Shown: piece by piece, positions 32,301 to 42,572 of the stretch
How positions within the stretch are numbered: position 1 is the stretch's first letter
Layout: each line of letters opens with the position of its first letter
Notes under the pieces: generated by a model
The model's input: only the letters and a program-made list of their open reading frames with translations
Told to the model about the DNA's origin: nothing
Database searches by the model: none
Translations under genes and position numbers: made by a program
Assembly (NCBI GenBank): GCA_018398765.1
Contig: JAHBMJ010000112.1
Span: forward strand, 89,463 to 153,462
Source of the DNA: Chromera velia
Lineage: Eukaryota > Sar > Chromeraceae
Direction: 5' to 3'
Length of the DNA stretch: 64,000 nucleotides

Positions 32301-34779
32301 TCCCGACCGCTGCTGTGTCCCTCTTTCTATTTGATTATCACACTCTGGAGAGAGAAAAAAAGATGCCGATCACTTTTGTGAACTTCATCCCACTACGTCA
32401 GGGTGATATCCATGGATCGAAATTCGGGCAGGAGATGCGCTTTTGGAGAAGACGTCAGACGATTGGAAAAAGGGATCAAAGGCAGGACCGACGGAAGCAA
32501 GGAAAGATAAAAAGACACACAGACCGACCAACCATCGAGTTTGGCAGCCCATGTGTTCATATTTGACGCAAGAAGGTCGATCTTGTCATCAGTTGTCCGA
32601 ATCGTCTCGGCGAAGTTCTTCTTGATGCTCTGCACCCCCACACGCATCTCCACACACCCGTGCACGCGCGTGCGCACACACACACACACACACACATTGA
32701 AAAAAACATCGACACATACACAGAGAGGGGGAGGGGGGGAAGGCGACCGCGCGCGAGCGAGAGAGAGAGAGACAGACGCAGAAGCGGTTGCCCAGCCTCC
32801 TCTACCTTGAGAAGAAAAAACGAACGCACGCAAAAAAAAAAACAGGCGGGCAAAAATACGCAGAGACAAATTAACATTTCAACGGACGCGCAGACAGATG
32901 GACTGATAGACTAACAGACATATGTGGAGCCAGACAAACTATATCGTCTTTTCTTTCCTTTTTCTCTTCCTTTCTTTCAGAGCCAGACAGCCGGACAGAC
33001 AGCCGGACACCCAATTTGTTGTTTTTGAACGGACGTAGCTAGCGCAGCCAGCCAGAGGTGGAACACAGGGTGCAAACTGACGGCTGCCAGCTTCTCCAAG
33101 TCTTCGCCTCCCGTCCTCTCTCCTGTGATGCCCGGTTCGCCCAGTGGAAGAGAGACAGAAGACGTCTGAGGACCCAAGCTGGGGTAGACGAGAGGGTAGG
33201 CCATCAGAAGTCCAATGAACAGTAAGCAGGTCACTGCAATACGACGATGTAGGAAGAGGAACACAGACGTTCTGACAGACCGACAGACCAAGAACACAAA
33301 AGGTTCTTCCCAACTTGCACAGAACTGCAATAGGACACGATAGAGCCATGGGAGCACCCACATATACACTCGCACAGAGGAAGGGAGAGGTACGCTCGGC
33401 TTTACTGATTTTCAAGGAGAGCGTGGTCCCCATCCGTCTTACAACACACAAAACTTCCAGACGAGGGTTATACGTTAGGGGGAAAGATCGAAAATTTGCT
33501 GTTAGCCGATGAGAGAAAACCAATCGCACAAAGCAAAGAGAAGAAGGAAGGACCTGTGGAAAAAACTCAACAGACCGACCGACCGACCGACGGAACCGAT
33601 AGAGATCCACTTGAACACCTTCAGCTGCTTTTCCTTCTCCTCCTGCTGCTGTTGTTGAAGAACCTGCTGTTGCGCCATTTGTGCGGCGAGACCCCCTCCC
33701 CCTCCCCCCGATCCTGACGCCGACGCAGACCCAGACTGGCCAGCAGCGCCACCCCGCCGATTCCCCCCGCGAGGGTTGGCCCTGCTGTTGCTCGCCCCAT
33801 TTGCTCCTCCCTCCGCCTCCTCAACCTCAGCATGAGAGCTCCGCACGGAACCTTCACCGAGGTCCTGCAGGCAGAAGAAGAAAAGACACAAAAGAGCACG
33901 CACTCACACGTGAATCTTGCAGCTTTCTCACAACAGAAGTCTTCTCGACGAGCGCTGGAGGCCCGCACGCGTGACTGGAGGGAGAGCTCCACCAGACGGG
34001 ATGACCAGAGCGTAAGGGAAAGACCAGAGAGTATATCGGAAGGAAGGAAGACCAAATCGATCAGGGATGGACAGTGGGCAGAAAACAAAGAGGAAAGCGG
34101 GACGACAGACTGAGGAATGAGCACAGAAAGAAAGGGGGAAGAGGGAGAATCCAGCAGCAGGCAAGAAAAAAGAAAACGTAGCTGAATGCAACTTTACTGA
34201 TCAAACAAAACCAAATCGGGAGACACCAAGCAGCTTCTCTTGTTGACTTCATCAAGTCACTCACCCTTGATCCGCGAGCAGACCCTCCGGTCTCTGCAGA
34301 TCAGAAAGAGGGGGAAAGAGGAGGTGAGAAAAGACAGAGAACAAGGAGGATCTGCACGAAGCGTCGAATCGCGGTTCCTTGCAAAGCAGACTGAGCCCCT
34401 GAAATCCTTGCGATACAGAAGAAGAGAAGGAAAACATCAATCACGCAAAACGACTGACGTCTGGGTTGGCTGATTCGTGTGCGCGGATTCTGCAGGCAAA
34501 TATTCAACAGCAGAGGGGTGTGCATTCTTTTGAAGATGAGAAGCGTTGCACTGTTCACAAAAATTGGAAGGTCTGAAAACGCACGTGCGACATAAGTGAT
34601 TCCACTTCTTCTCGAGTAAAGTGCTGTCCCTGAATACGTGCAGATCTCCTTCTAGTTCCCGGCGTGACCGGAGGTGGGAAATTCCCTCCAAAGAGAAGGC
34701 CAGTGACAGAATTCGGACCCGTTCCCGTCCCGACACCAGTCAAAGAGACACCTTCACTCCCTTCTCTCTCCCACTCCAT
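28189..34779 (-). CDS. SUN-domain nuclear-envelope protein, 11 exons
   Basis: Predicted 814-residue inner-nuclear-membrane protein of the SUN family, which with KASH partners links chromatin to the cytoskeleton (LINC complex). Exons 5'->3': 34585-34779, 34358-34406, 34265-34293, 33588-33864, 33082-33233, 32533-32629, 31720-31760, 30531-31229, 29794-30125, 28945-29143 and 28189-28563; they total 2,445 nt. The basic/Gly-rich, Gln-rich N-terminus (1-170) should face the nucleoplasm. One TM segment is at about 175-203 (WISIGSV plus TCLLFIGLLMAYPLVY). Coiled coil runs from about 235 to 585. The SUN domain (about 589-814) shows VVDWALSSLGARVL, MTPGRCFPVSLGGTLTVRL and VTAVGVDHI, and ends CVYRVRVHG. 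Donors include GTCAGT, GTCGGT, GTTGGT and GTTCGT. Exons 2, 3 and 7 are short and rest on phase matching. The initiating ATG is the first in its exon. Confidence 0.87.
30333..30396. repeat. (CCCACA)n microsatellite
   Basis: Hexanucleotide run in the intron between SUN-gene exons 8 and 9. Other short runs in this gene's introns are (GT)n at 29327-29358 and (AC)n at 32676-32696. Confidence 0.9.
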
Positions 34780-35743
34780 CCTCACCAAGCATCTCTGCTC
34801 AAAGGCCGAACCAGTTCTGGGACGCAAAAAAGACTCTAAACACAAAAGAATTACCACACTCCTCGTACATGCAATTGAGCAGAAGGCCTAATATATACCA
34901 CTCCAAAGTATATAACTCCAAGTACTTTGGAGATTCTCACGATTTCTCACGATGTCCAATGCCTGCAGGATTTCAAGACCAATGATTGAAGACGGGGGGT
35001 CGGCCGGCTGCATAAGGCGCGCCCCGCGTCGGGCGCGCCTGCATGATCGAAAATTAAGCTGCATGAGGCGCCCACCCCCGGCGCCCTACCGAGACCCCGC
35101 CCCTCGGAAGTCCGCCAAACCCCGCCAGCCACCGTCTAGGCCGCCGTCTGATACCATACATCATGGACCCTCCGACCCAGACCTACAAACATCTTATAAC
35201 AACCCCCCTTATTATGTTTCTTCTAGTTCCTTCTTATTCCTTCTAGTTCTTCCGTCCAATTCTTATGCTAAAAGACTCACCTAAGCTGACAATTTTTTAG
35301 TTATAACAAATTTTAGTCTGGTGCCTTAAAAAATCTACAAGTCTTTCAGAAAGACTCGTTTGTGAATTAAAAAACTAGACTGTACGCAATTATATACAAT
35401 CACACAAAAAAAATAAAGGAAGACAAAATAATGTAAAATAATGTTAAGGAATGAGCGGCTGCGGGGTTATGGACGGTAAGTGAATCTAGCTTTCATACAA
35501 GAATGTTTTTTATTTTAATTTTTTTAATAGAGATTTTAATAGTATTTAATATATTTTTAATATACATTTATCATTTTTTTAAACATATTTTCTAATCATT
35601 TTTATAAGGTTAGTGTTTACTATTACTAATTTTCTTACCAATTTTTTCAGGGTACGTCCGTCATGCAGCGATATACTATGCAGAGCCCGCTATCCAGTCC
35701 GCTAGTGGATGGCTTACTTCCGCCTCCAGCATTGTACCATCAA
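34780..35743. other. Intergenic between two minus-strand genes
   Basis: A short GC-rich part (34960-35160) is followed by AT-rich DNA (35200-35650). It holds the upstream region of the SUN gene and the 3' side of the methyltransferase gene. No exon was seen. A perfect hairpin is listed separately. Confidence 0.45.
35015..35040. other. Perfect GC-rich inverted repeat
   Basis: AGGCGCGCCC, spacer CGCGTC, then GGGCGCGCCT. The 10-bp stem is perfect, and GCATGAGGCGCC-like sequence recurs at 35060-35080. It is about 240 bp upstream of the SUN start codon on the minus strand. It may be a protein-binding palindrome in the promoter or a simple cruciform. Confidence 0.75.
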
Positions 35744-37414
35744 TTAAGGATAGACCGAAAAAATCGGTTCCTGGAATCCAGCGGGCCTCTTCATGAACAG
35801 TGTGAAGCTGTTTTGAAATTTTTTGTGGGGTTCCAGAAAGGTCATGGTGCTGTAAGAGGAGAGACCGCCCATCCACGCACGCAACTCCAACGCCTCCTTC
35901 AAGGAGTCCTTTTCCTTTTCCTCCTTTTTCACGCCAGCATCAGCTTGACATGGCTCTGAGGGCCTCTTCAACTCGGAACGAACAGAAGAAGAGTTGGGAG
36001 ACAAAACCGAAGCGACCATCCCTTTTTCGTCCTCTACAACTACTCCGCTGCCTCGCTTTTCAGGAGCGTGCTCGACATGTTCTGCCTTCTGACTACCATC
36101 ACGGTCGCCGGGCAAAGGCACGTCGAGCCTCGTCTCCGGAAGAGTGCACCCGACTGCCTCTCGCCTCCCGTCTCCCGTGTCTGGGGGATTCGTGCCGAGC
36201 CTGGCCTCAGAAACCTCAGGCCGAGGAGGTCCCTCACCAGGAGGGGAAGCCGGTACCTTACCTCCCCTTCCTGAGGGTCCTTGGTTTCTCATCACTTCCA
36301 ACCACTGCCTTGTGAGGAGATTCGTGGCAGTGGAGTGCACTGCAATGATTCCCCCCTGTGGACTGAGGATGGGCCAGTAGATTCGAAAGAATTCTGTCAG
36401 CCTCTCGCAAGCCCCAAAGTCGACCCAAAAAAAGTCGGGAACAACATCCGACGGCAACTGACGAGCAAATTCGAACCCATCTGCACGGTGGAGTTTCAAA
36501 TGCTCGGAGAACCCGAGCTCTTCTGCGATGTCCCCGATCTTGTGGGCAGTTGTGTGCTCGTGTTCGAAGTTATCAATGCAATGAAGCACACCTCGGTATT
36601 TCTCTCCAACAAATTCTTCAACCCCCCAGTCCCACTCCCCCTCCCCCCGCGCTCTCTGGTGCTCCATTGCGCGTGAAAAGCCCTTCATCTCCTCTGCATT
36701 GTCCCGAAGCGCTTGAAGCAGGAACACTGAGGTGTACCCTGCACCCACCTCAAGGACATGTCGGGGCTTAGTGAATCGAACCAGCGAATACAAAAGGGGG
36801 GCCATGTTTTCAACCCCCATGTGTGCGTCATACAAAGGCTTCACAGCTTTCAGGAAGACAGGCGAAAACACCCCCCCACACGCTCCACTGGGCAGGAAGT
36901 TTTCCACACCTGCTGTTGGAGGGACGATTCCAGATCCTCCCTCTTCGCCCTCTACCCCCCCCTGCCCTCCCGGTTGAACTTCCACCCTCCTTCCCCGTCT
37001 CTTCTCTTCAGCAAGTCTCTTTTGGATCTTTTCGTCAAAGTCCATGCGCTCTCGCGCTGTTCGGAGGCCCAACACATCAACCATCTCGCGAACGGAAGAA
37101 CCGACAATCCTTAGCAACGTCTCCCCGTCTACCCGTTCCTCTGCGATGCGAAGCGCATTTGCCTCGAGCGACTCAGAGGCGGAGACGGCTGTCTCGTCCT
37201 TTGTCCCTACAGAGGCGGGGGAGTGCACCCACCTGAACCAGGCAGAGGTGTCCTCAGGAGCCCACAGACGTAGCGGCTTCAGGTCCCAAGGCCCCCTCCC
37301 AGAAGCAGAGGAAGAGGGGACCTTGATGTCCTCAAGGAAGAGAAGAAGGTCGTCCATCTCTCCTCCCGTCTCCTCTGCATCGAGGCCAACCTCTGCAACA
37401 CCAACAGAGGCCAT
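35744..37414 (-). CDS. SAM-domain / class I methyltransferase-like fusion protein
   Basis: Single-exon 556-residue protein, ATG 37412-37414, TAA 35744-35746. Residues about 50-135 resemble a sterile alpha motif: LWAPEDTSAWFRWV, then VDGETLLRI and VLGLRTARERMDFDEKIQKRL. Residues about 185-370 form a Rossmann-type methyltransferase-like domain. Motif I is LEVGAGYTS (221-229), an acidic post-motif follows (LHCIDNFEHEHT), then DFFWVDFGA and ILSPQGGIIAVHSTATN. The C-terminal 170 residues are low-complexity and then regain order (LSSYSTMTFLEPHKKFQNSFTLFMKR). The protein substrate is unknown. The fold and the GxG nucleotide loop support S-adenosylmethionine binding, but catalysis is inferred. Intronless structure is unusual beside its intron-rich neighbours. 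Confidence 0.75.
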   Translation of the reverse strand: MASVGVAEVGLDAEETGGEMDDLLLFLEDIKVPSSSASGRGPWDLKPLRLWAPEDTSAWFRWVHSPASVGTKDETAVSASESLEANALRIAEERVDGETLLRIVGSSVREMVDVLGLRTARERMDFDEKIQKRLAEEKRRGRRVEVQPGGQGGVEGEEGGSGIVPPTAGVENFLPSGACGGVFSPVFLKAVKPLYDAHMGVENMAPLLYSLVRFTKPRHVLEVGAGYTSVFLLQALRDNAEEMKGFSRAMEHQRARGEGEWDWGVEEFVGEKYRGVLHCIDNFEHEHTTAHKIGDIAEELGFSEHLKLHRADGFEFARQLPSDVVPDFFWVDFGACERLTEFFRIYWPILSPQGGIIAVHSTATNLLTRQWLEVMRNQGPSGRGGKVPASPPGEGPPRPEVSEARLGTNPPDTGDGRREAVGCTLPETRLDVPLPGDRDGSQKAEHVEHAPEKRGSGVVVEDEKGMVASVLSPNSSSVRSELKRPSEPCQADAGVKKEEKEKDSLKEALELRAWMGGLSSYSTMTFLEPHKKFQNSFTLFMKRPAGFQEPIFSVYP

Positions 37415-38018
37415 ACGGTCTGATTGCGTGATTCCGACAGCCCGCTCAAGACATCTATCAGATACTCCAGAGAGCTCAGCAGCTTTCTCTGACGTTCAGG
37501 CTCACCAGCTTGCAAAGAATGGTGCATGTGCGTTATGAATGGTCGGTTAAGTTCGATCAAACATAAGCCATATGCACGGCAAAACTGTCGCATGAGCCTG
37601 CAGGGCCGATCACGTACGCGTGTTGCGCGGATCCGTCATGCACATGCATATATAGACTCGAGCCAGCCGTCTACGGAAGCGCTTTAATTACTCTTGAAGG
37701 TTCCCGCGCACCATTGCAACACATATGCATCGCACAAGACATTGAAACATCGTGCAACACTCGTGCATGCACACAGCTGAGCTGCCTAGCTATCTATAAG
37801 TTCAAAAGAAGTATATACGTGTTGTACATAGCGTCAGAGAACTTATTTTGGCTGTTCTACATGTATATGTGTACATCAGAGAGTGTCAGTGGGTTGGGAT
37901 TGGTCACTCATGCAGCAAAGATCGTATTGCGAGTCGAATGAAACATACCACGTCGCGAATGCAGGCAAGAATATTCAACTTGACAATGCAACACTAGCTC
38001 GTAAATTCCACAACTCCA
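37415..38018. promoter_or_regulatory. Shared upstream region of divergent genes
   Basis: About 600 bp separate the methyltransferase start (-) from the acetyltransferase start (+). Both coding regions are intronless, and their upstream regions must share this stretch. It is of mixed composition with TATATA-like patches near 37647 and 37790-37870. I cannot place a transcription start. Confidence 0.4.
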
Positions 38019-38633
38019 ATGGCAGACGAAGAGAGAGAAGTCGTTCTGCAGCCTTGCACGAGGGCAGAGGCAATGCAGGTGGCCGAGTGCAAGGCTGACG
38101 CCTTCCCTGAAAAACGAGGAAGGGGCTGCTGCCGAGTAAGCCGAGAGAAATTTCTCAGAGGCTTTCAGAAGGCGTACAGCCAGTACTCCGACGAGAAGCT
38201 TTCCATGTGCTGTGTTGCCAAGCACGGGGAGGAAGTCCTTGGCTTCATACAGCTGCAGAGTCATGGACAGCCTGGAGATCTAAGTTTTCCGAGTAGCCTC
38301 CAGCACGAGTGTGAGCCGAATGAAGTGTACGTTGAGATCATCGCAGTGGCTGAGAAAGCCCGGGGAAAAGGAATTGGAAATCGTTTGATGGATTGGGCGG
38401 AGCAGTATGCTCTCAGTAAAGGTAGCACGCACATGACTCTCCATGTCATGGGAGGGAATCGGGCGATCAATTTGTACAAAAAACAGGGATGGTCAGTCCA
38501 AGAAGAGGATTGCATCGAGCGCTGCTGCGGAGGCCTCCTTGTGTGGCTTTGTTTCGGATGCCGTTACACGAGCATCTACCTGATGAGAAAAGACCTCCGG
38601 ACAAACAACGTGGCACACGAAGAGGTGGCCTGA
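38019..38633 (+). CDS. GNAT-family N-acetyltransferase
   Basis: Single-exon 204-residue protein starting at ATG 38019. The GNAT fold is clear. VYVEIIAVAEKARGKGIG (103-120) gives beta-4 and motif A, with the acetyl-CoA pyrophosphate loop RGKGIG. NRAINLYKKQGW (147-158) is the motif B signature seen in RimI-like and related enzymes. The acceptor substrate cannot be told. The C-terminal part (about 164-195) is Cys-rich and hydrophobic (CCGGLLVWLCFGC), unusual for a soluble GNAT and possibly a membrane- or lipid-associated segment. It is divergently arranged with the methyltransferase gene, and both are single-exon. Confidence 0.88.
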   Translation: MADEEREVVLQPCTRAEAMQVAECKADAFPEKRGRGCCRVSREKFLRGFQKAYSQYSDEKLSMCCVAKHGEEVLGFIQLQSHGQPGDLSFPSSLQHECEPNEVYVEIIAVAEKARGKGIGNRLMDWAEQYALSKGSTHMTLHVMGGNRAINLYKKQGWSVQEEDCIERCCGGLLVWLCFGCRYTSIYLMRKDLRTNNVAHEEVA

Positions 38634-39591
38634 GGGTGAAGTGCATGAAATCTGTGTATCGCATACTATCTGTGTTCCCAGACGTCCTTTCTTGCAATGC
38701 AGTTGACTGTTCGAATGGACAAGAACTGGGTTACAACAAAACTGGTGCCTGAAGAAGTTCCTCGAGGCAGAACAGGAGAAGCAGAGGCGCATGTCTATCG
38801 ATGATTAAAAAAGGGAGAAGAGAAATCGGTTCCCGATATCTAGCTGACGGGGGGTCCCTTTAGCGTGCGCATGTGAAGGAAGCCGCACTGAAGATTCCCC
38901 AATCGACGTCAATGAACAAGAACACTCTGCTATGGCCCTGGCCTTCCAATGTCAGATTGAATGTCGCAAATGCGACTCACACTTAAATGAAGTGCCAAAG
39001 AAACGATGTAATAATAATGTATAATGAAACTCTTTTGTGACGGTGGCTTTAATTGGTCGTTTTTCTATTTGGGCAGCATAATATGCCAGTGGCGGCGGTT
39101 ACTGTTTAAATATTTGCTTAGGTTGTGCTATTTGCTCTCCTTCTGATTCAAATCTAAATTCAAATTTTATCTAGAATTTTATAGTTTTTTGGAACATAAT
39201 TTGTTAATGTTGTCATTAGTTATTGTTACTGACTAGTTTATAAACCCTTAAAGTTAAGTAAGACTTAGTTTAGGACTTAGTAGTAAACCTAGTAGTAAAC
39301 AAAAAAACTAAAAAAAAAGGGGGGGGCGACTCAGGCTTAGAGGTTTGCAAGCCAATAACGTATATATATTTTTTTAGATAGTGCTTGTCTTCATGGTACT
39401 CGCTTTCGCGGGTATTTGGCTATAGGTACTTGGATAGGTTACATCATAGGTACGTATTCATAACTACTTGTTTTAATATTATTTTTCTTTTTAATACTTT
39501 GAAAATTGGAATGTTTTATGGCTATGCAGTTTTAGTATGGTAAATTAATTTATCATCTAGTTTATCATCAATCTGTAGTATTTAATTCTGT
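38634..39591. other. Intergenic, AT-rich
   Basis: It holds the 3' region of the acetyltransferase gene, then AT-rich DNA with a short G run at 39319. Nothing recognisable lies before the hAT element. Confidence 0.5.
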
Positions 39592-39599
39592 ACTGTTAG

Positions 39600-41288
39600 T
39601 AGTGACCATGTTTGATTTGATTATATTTGATTTGATTTGATTTGATTTAATTTGAGCTTCAACCTCAAATATTTGATATTTGAGGTAAGATTTGAGGTTA
39701 ACCTCTTAGAGTTCCTCACTAAGTCACTGACTTACTGTCACTCTGATCATTTTTCTCATGACAATAGTTATCAGAACATTTCTGATGTATGTTTCAAAAA
39801 TTTAAAAAAATATATATATATAATTATAACTTATCAGTTCCGTAAAAAAAATATGCCTGTGTGGCAATGTATATACACTAGTCACTGAGACTCACTCTGA
39901 TACTAATAGAGATTAAGAACGTAAAATTGATAGATTTGAAATTGCATATGACTTTTTGCTGATACGATAAAGTTATAGCATATACCAAAATTGAGGTGAC
40001 AATCACTCAGCTTTATGGCACTTCCTTTTCCTCTTCTTCATGATCACTTTCTTCAATGTGAATCGAATCGATCGGTGGTAGGAGCTGCTGAGAGCTTTTT
40101 CTCTAACTTTTTGGCTTTGTAGGAGTGGGTGCTCCTAGGCTTTTATTTGGTTGTGGAGAGATGACAACGGGGTGAGATGGAGAACCGCGCACACGTTTGC
40201 TATTGCTGTTGGTGTTGGAACCGTCAATCGCCAGGAACCCTGACTTTCCTGAATGCGACCACATATCGAGGGTGATCGACACTCGTCGGGTCGCTGCTTT
40301 TCTCAACCTGTCTTTGATTGACAGAATAATCTCGTTCTTCAGTGTTGGGAGCAGAAGTCTCTGCACCTTCCCCACAGACGGGAGATCGTAGCGGGGGTCC
40401 AGTGCCTTGACCAGCTTTCGCAATGCCTCGTTTTCTGTGAGATGAGGCCAGCCAGCACTGGCCAGAAAGTCAGTGGTCAGCATATCGCACTTGATTCTCT
40501 TCTCATGCGTCTCTGCATATGGTGCGACCACGGCTTCTGCTTCATCTTTGGTGGGGAAAAACGTTCGCACGTCAGGCTGCTTCGTCCCCCCCGCCCCCTC
40601 CGACCGCTTCTCCTGTCTTTCTTGGAGCAGCTGCACATGTTTGTCAGACGTGATCGTCAAGCCATGCTGATTGATGAGGTGGGTTTGAAAAGAACTGGTT
40701 GCCGCTGCTGCATACTCACAGCCACAAATAGTTTCTCCTTCCCCCTCGGCTCCTTGTATTTTCACCTGACACTGAATCACATTTGCCCCCTTTTGCACGG
40801 ACCATATTTTTTTTGCGTACCCGGCTCTAAAAACAAATGCCTCCTTCTTCCCGTTCGACCCTGTCGGATTATGTAACATGTCTTTATGGGGTATAAAATG
40901 TTTGCAGACGTTCAAAAAGGGGGCCGTAAAAGATGTTCCAGCACCAGAAAAGTCAACACAGCTGTTCGGGAAAACGTTCAGCTGATCGGTTTACCTCTGC
41001 ATGAAGTAAAAGGGGGTGAAACATCAATTTCAGTGCAGCTCAAAACGTTTTTTTTTTTAGAGCAAACCATCAAGATTTAGGTTTTTTCATTTGAATCAGC
41101 ATGCGTGACGGATCGGTACTTGCAAAAGTTTTTTGGGGACTTTCATATTTGAGGTTGAAAGTCATATTGATCAAATATTTGATCGTATTTGATAGGTCTT
41201 TAAACACTAGGTCCTTCCTGACTGGATATTTGATTTGAGCTTAAGCCCTACCTCAAATCAAATCAAATCAAATCAAACATGGTCACTA
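39600..41288. mobile_element. hAT-type DNA transposon, 1,689 bp, with 8-bp target duplication
   Basis: Both ends start with the same inverted sequence TAGTGACCATGTTTGATTTG, identical for 23 bp. They are flanked by the identical octamer ACTGTTAG (39592-39599 and 41289-41296). Subterminal regions are (TTTGA)n arrays facing inward at both ends. Inside, on the minus strand, lies a BED-finger transposase fragment (40103-40879). The ends are intact but the transposase lacks the catalytic C-terminal half, so the element is probably non-autonomous. Confidence 0.93.
40103..40879 (-). pseudogene. N-terminal part of a hAT transposase (BED zinc finger)
   Basis: The 258-residue frame from ATG 40877-40879 shows a BED-type finger (CGCEYAAAATSSFQTHLINQHG shares the C-x-C...H-x4-H layout; shown here only as positions about 53-74). 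It is followed by the conserved hAT linker ALRKLVKALDPRYDLPS and the start of the RNase-H-like core (VSITLDMWSHSGKSGFLAI). The frame then runs into a Ser/Pro/Lys-rich end with no DDE/hATC dimerisation region. Full hAT transposases have about 600-700 residues. A DNA-binding fragment could act as a repressor, but decay by internal deletion is simpler. Confidence 0.85.
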
Positions 41289-42536
41289 ACTGTTAGGTCT
41301 ATGTGGCATACAAAGAACAAAGATTATTCATAAATGTAATCTGTACATTTTTTCAGCGCTGGAGGCTCCGGAGTGAACTGCACAGATCGACCACCCGAGG
41401 CTGTCCTTGCATTTTGCTGCCTACCCGTCACTTTGCGATGACAGGCGGGCAACATTTCTCGACGTTGTTGGACCTGAAAAAGTCTCAGAATCCGATGTTT
41501 TTCAGAGCTTTGATCTGTACTAATCATGCAGTGCCTCTGGCTGCCGGGCCTCTGTCCGGCCTGACTTCGATCATTAATGATCGATCGATCGATTAATTGG
41601 CAGACAGAACCCGTTCTGTTCATGCATCCACATGGCAGTACTACATGGCCAGTCCTGGCATGAATGAAATCTTTCGTCTTGCCGTCGAAAACATCTCAAC
41701 TGGCACTGGACTGTTGCCCCCTTCTCTTCTCATCGATCACCTCTCCTCGTTCATTCCTTTGGCAGAGGTCAAACATGCAAACTGAAATCATTCAAAGGAA
41801 GGCTGCAGTAATGAAGTGACTTGCTGTATCGCTCTCTTTTGCCATCCAACGATCTTGATGATGTCTAATTAGTTGGGCTCAATGAGCCATCACGTCCCTT
41901 TCATGTGGAGTCCATCTTTGAAACTCTGTACCCAAGCCTCCTCTTAAATCTCCCATGCATGTCTTCATATGGCATGCCCCTTCCCTGAGTCCCCTGCAAC
42001 CCGTCCTTTCGACAAACACCGACGCACGCATTGTAATAAATTCAAACGAATTTGTCCCTTGACTGCATTTCCTTCCTGCGATTTTGTAATTGTTTATCTG
42101 CAGTGGCCGACTGATTGTCGTACACTGGAGGCAAAAACAAAGATGCGAATTAAGGAGACCAGAACAAATGCAAATCCTCATTTCTTTCGAAGATCAAGAC
42201 ACAAACAGGTACGCCCAGCGTCTATTTCTCCGTTCGCCTAGCTGCGCTTCCAATGAATGAATGCATCGATTGGCTATGGTTGGGGGTGCAGTCTGACTGA
42301 TCCCCCTATCGCCCCCCTTCTCTCTCCCTCCCTCCCTCCCTCCCTCCCTCCCTCCCGTGTTTTCTGTCTGTCTCTCCACTCTTTCTTTCGTGTACGTTGT
42401 TTCTCGACGCACGTTTTCAATTTCATTCTTTCACCTTCTCAGTCCCACTCGATTCCCTCCGTCCGTCTCATCCTCAATGATCGGTTGTGCATAAATTAAA
42501 GTGCAATGCGGGACGCGACCCGTGCGTCTCTTTGAC

Positions 42537-42540
<4 letters not shown>
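41289..42540. other. Intergenic between hAT element and receptor gene 3' end
   Basis: Mixed composition. A palindromic GATCGATCGATCGATTAAT lies near 41578. An open frame at 41597-41785 (62 codons, no ATG at its start) looks weakly protein-like but lacks partners. A (CTCC)n run lies at 42326-42356. No gene was assigned. Confidence 0.4.

Positions 42541-42567
<27 letters not shown>
42541..42567. repeat. (TC)n run at the receptor A stop codon
   Basis: The dinucleotide run abuts the minus-strand stop codon at 42568-42570, so the 3' UTR of receptor A begins with (GA)n. Confidence 0.9.

Positions 42568-42572
<5 letters not shown>

Noticed and set aside
36281-37538. Plus-strand frames of 118-164 codons opposite the methyltransferase gene
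   Set aside because: They are antisense shadows of a well-supported 556-residue frame with recognisable domains.
41597-41785. 62-codon plus-strand frame with protein-like composition
   Set aside because: It begins at a non-ATG codon, has no partner exon and no recognisable motif.
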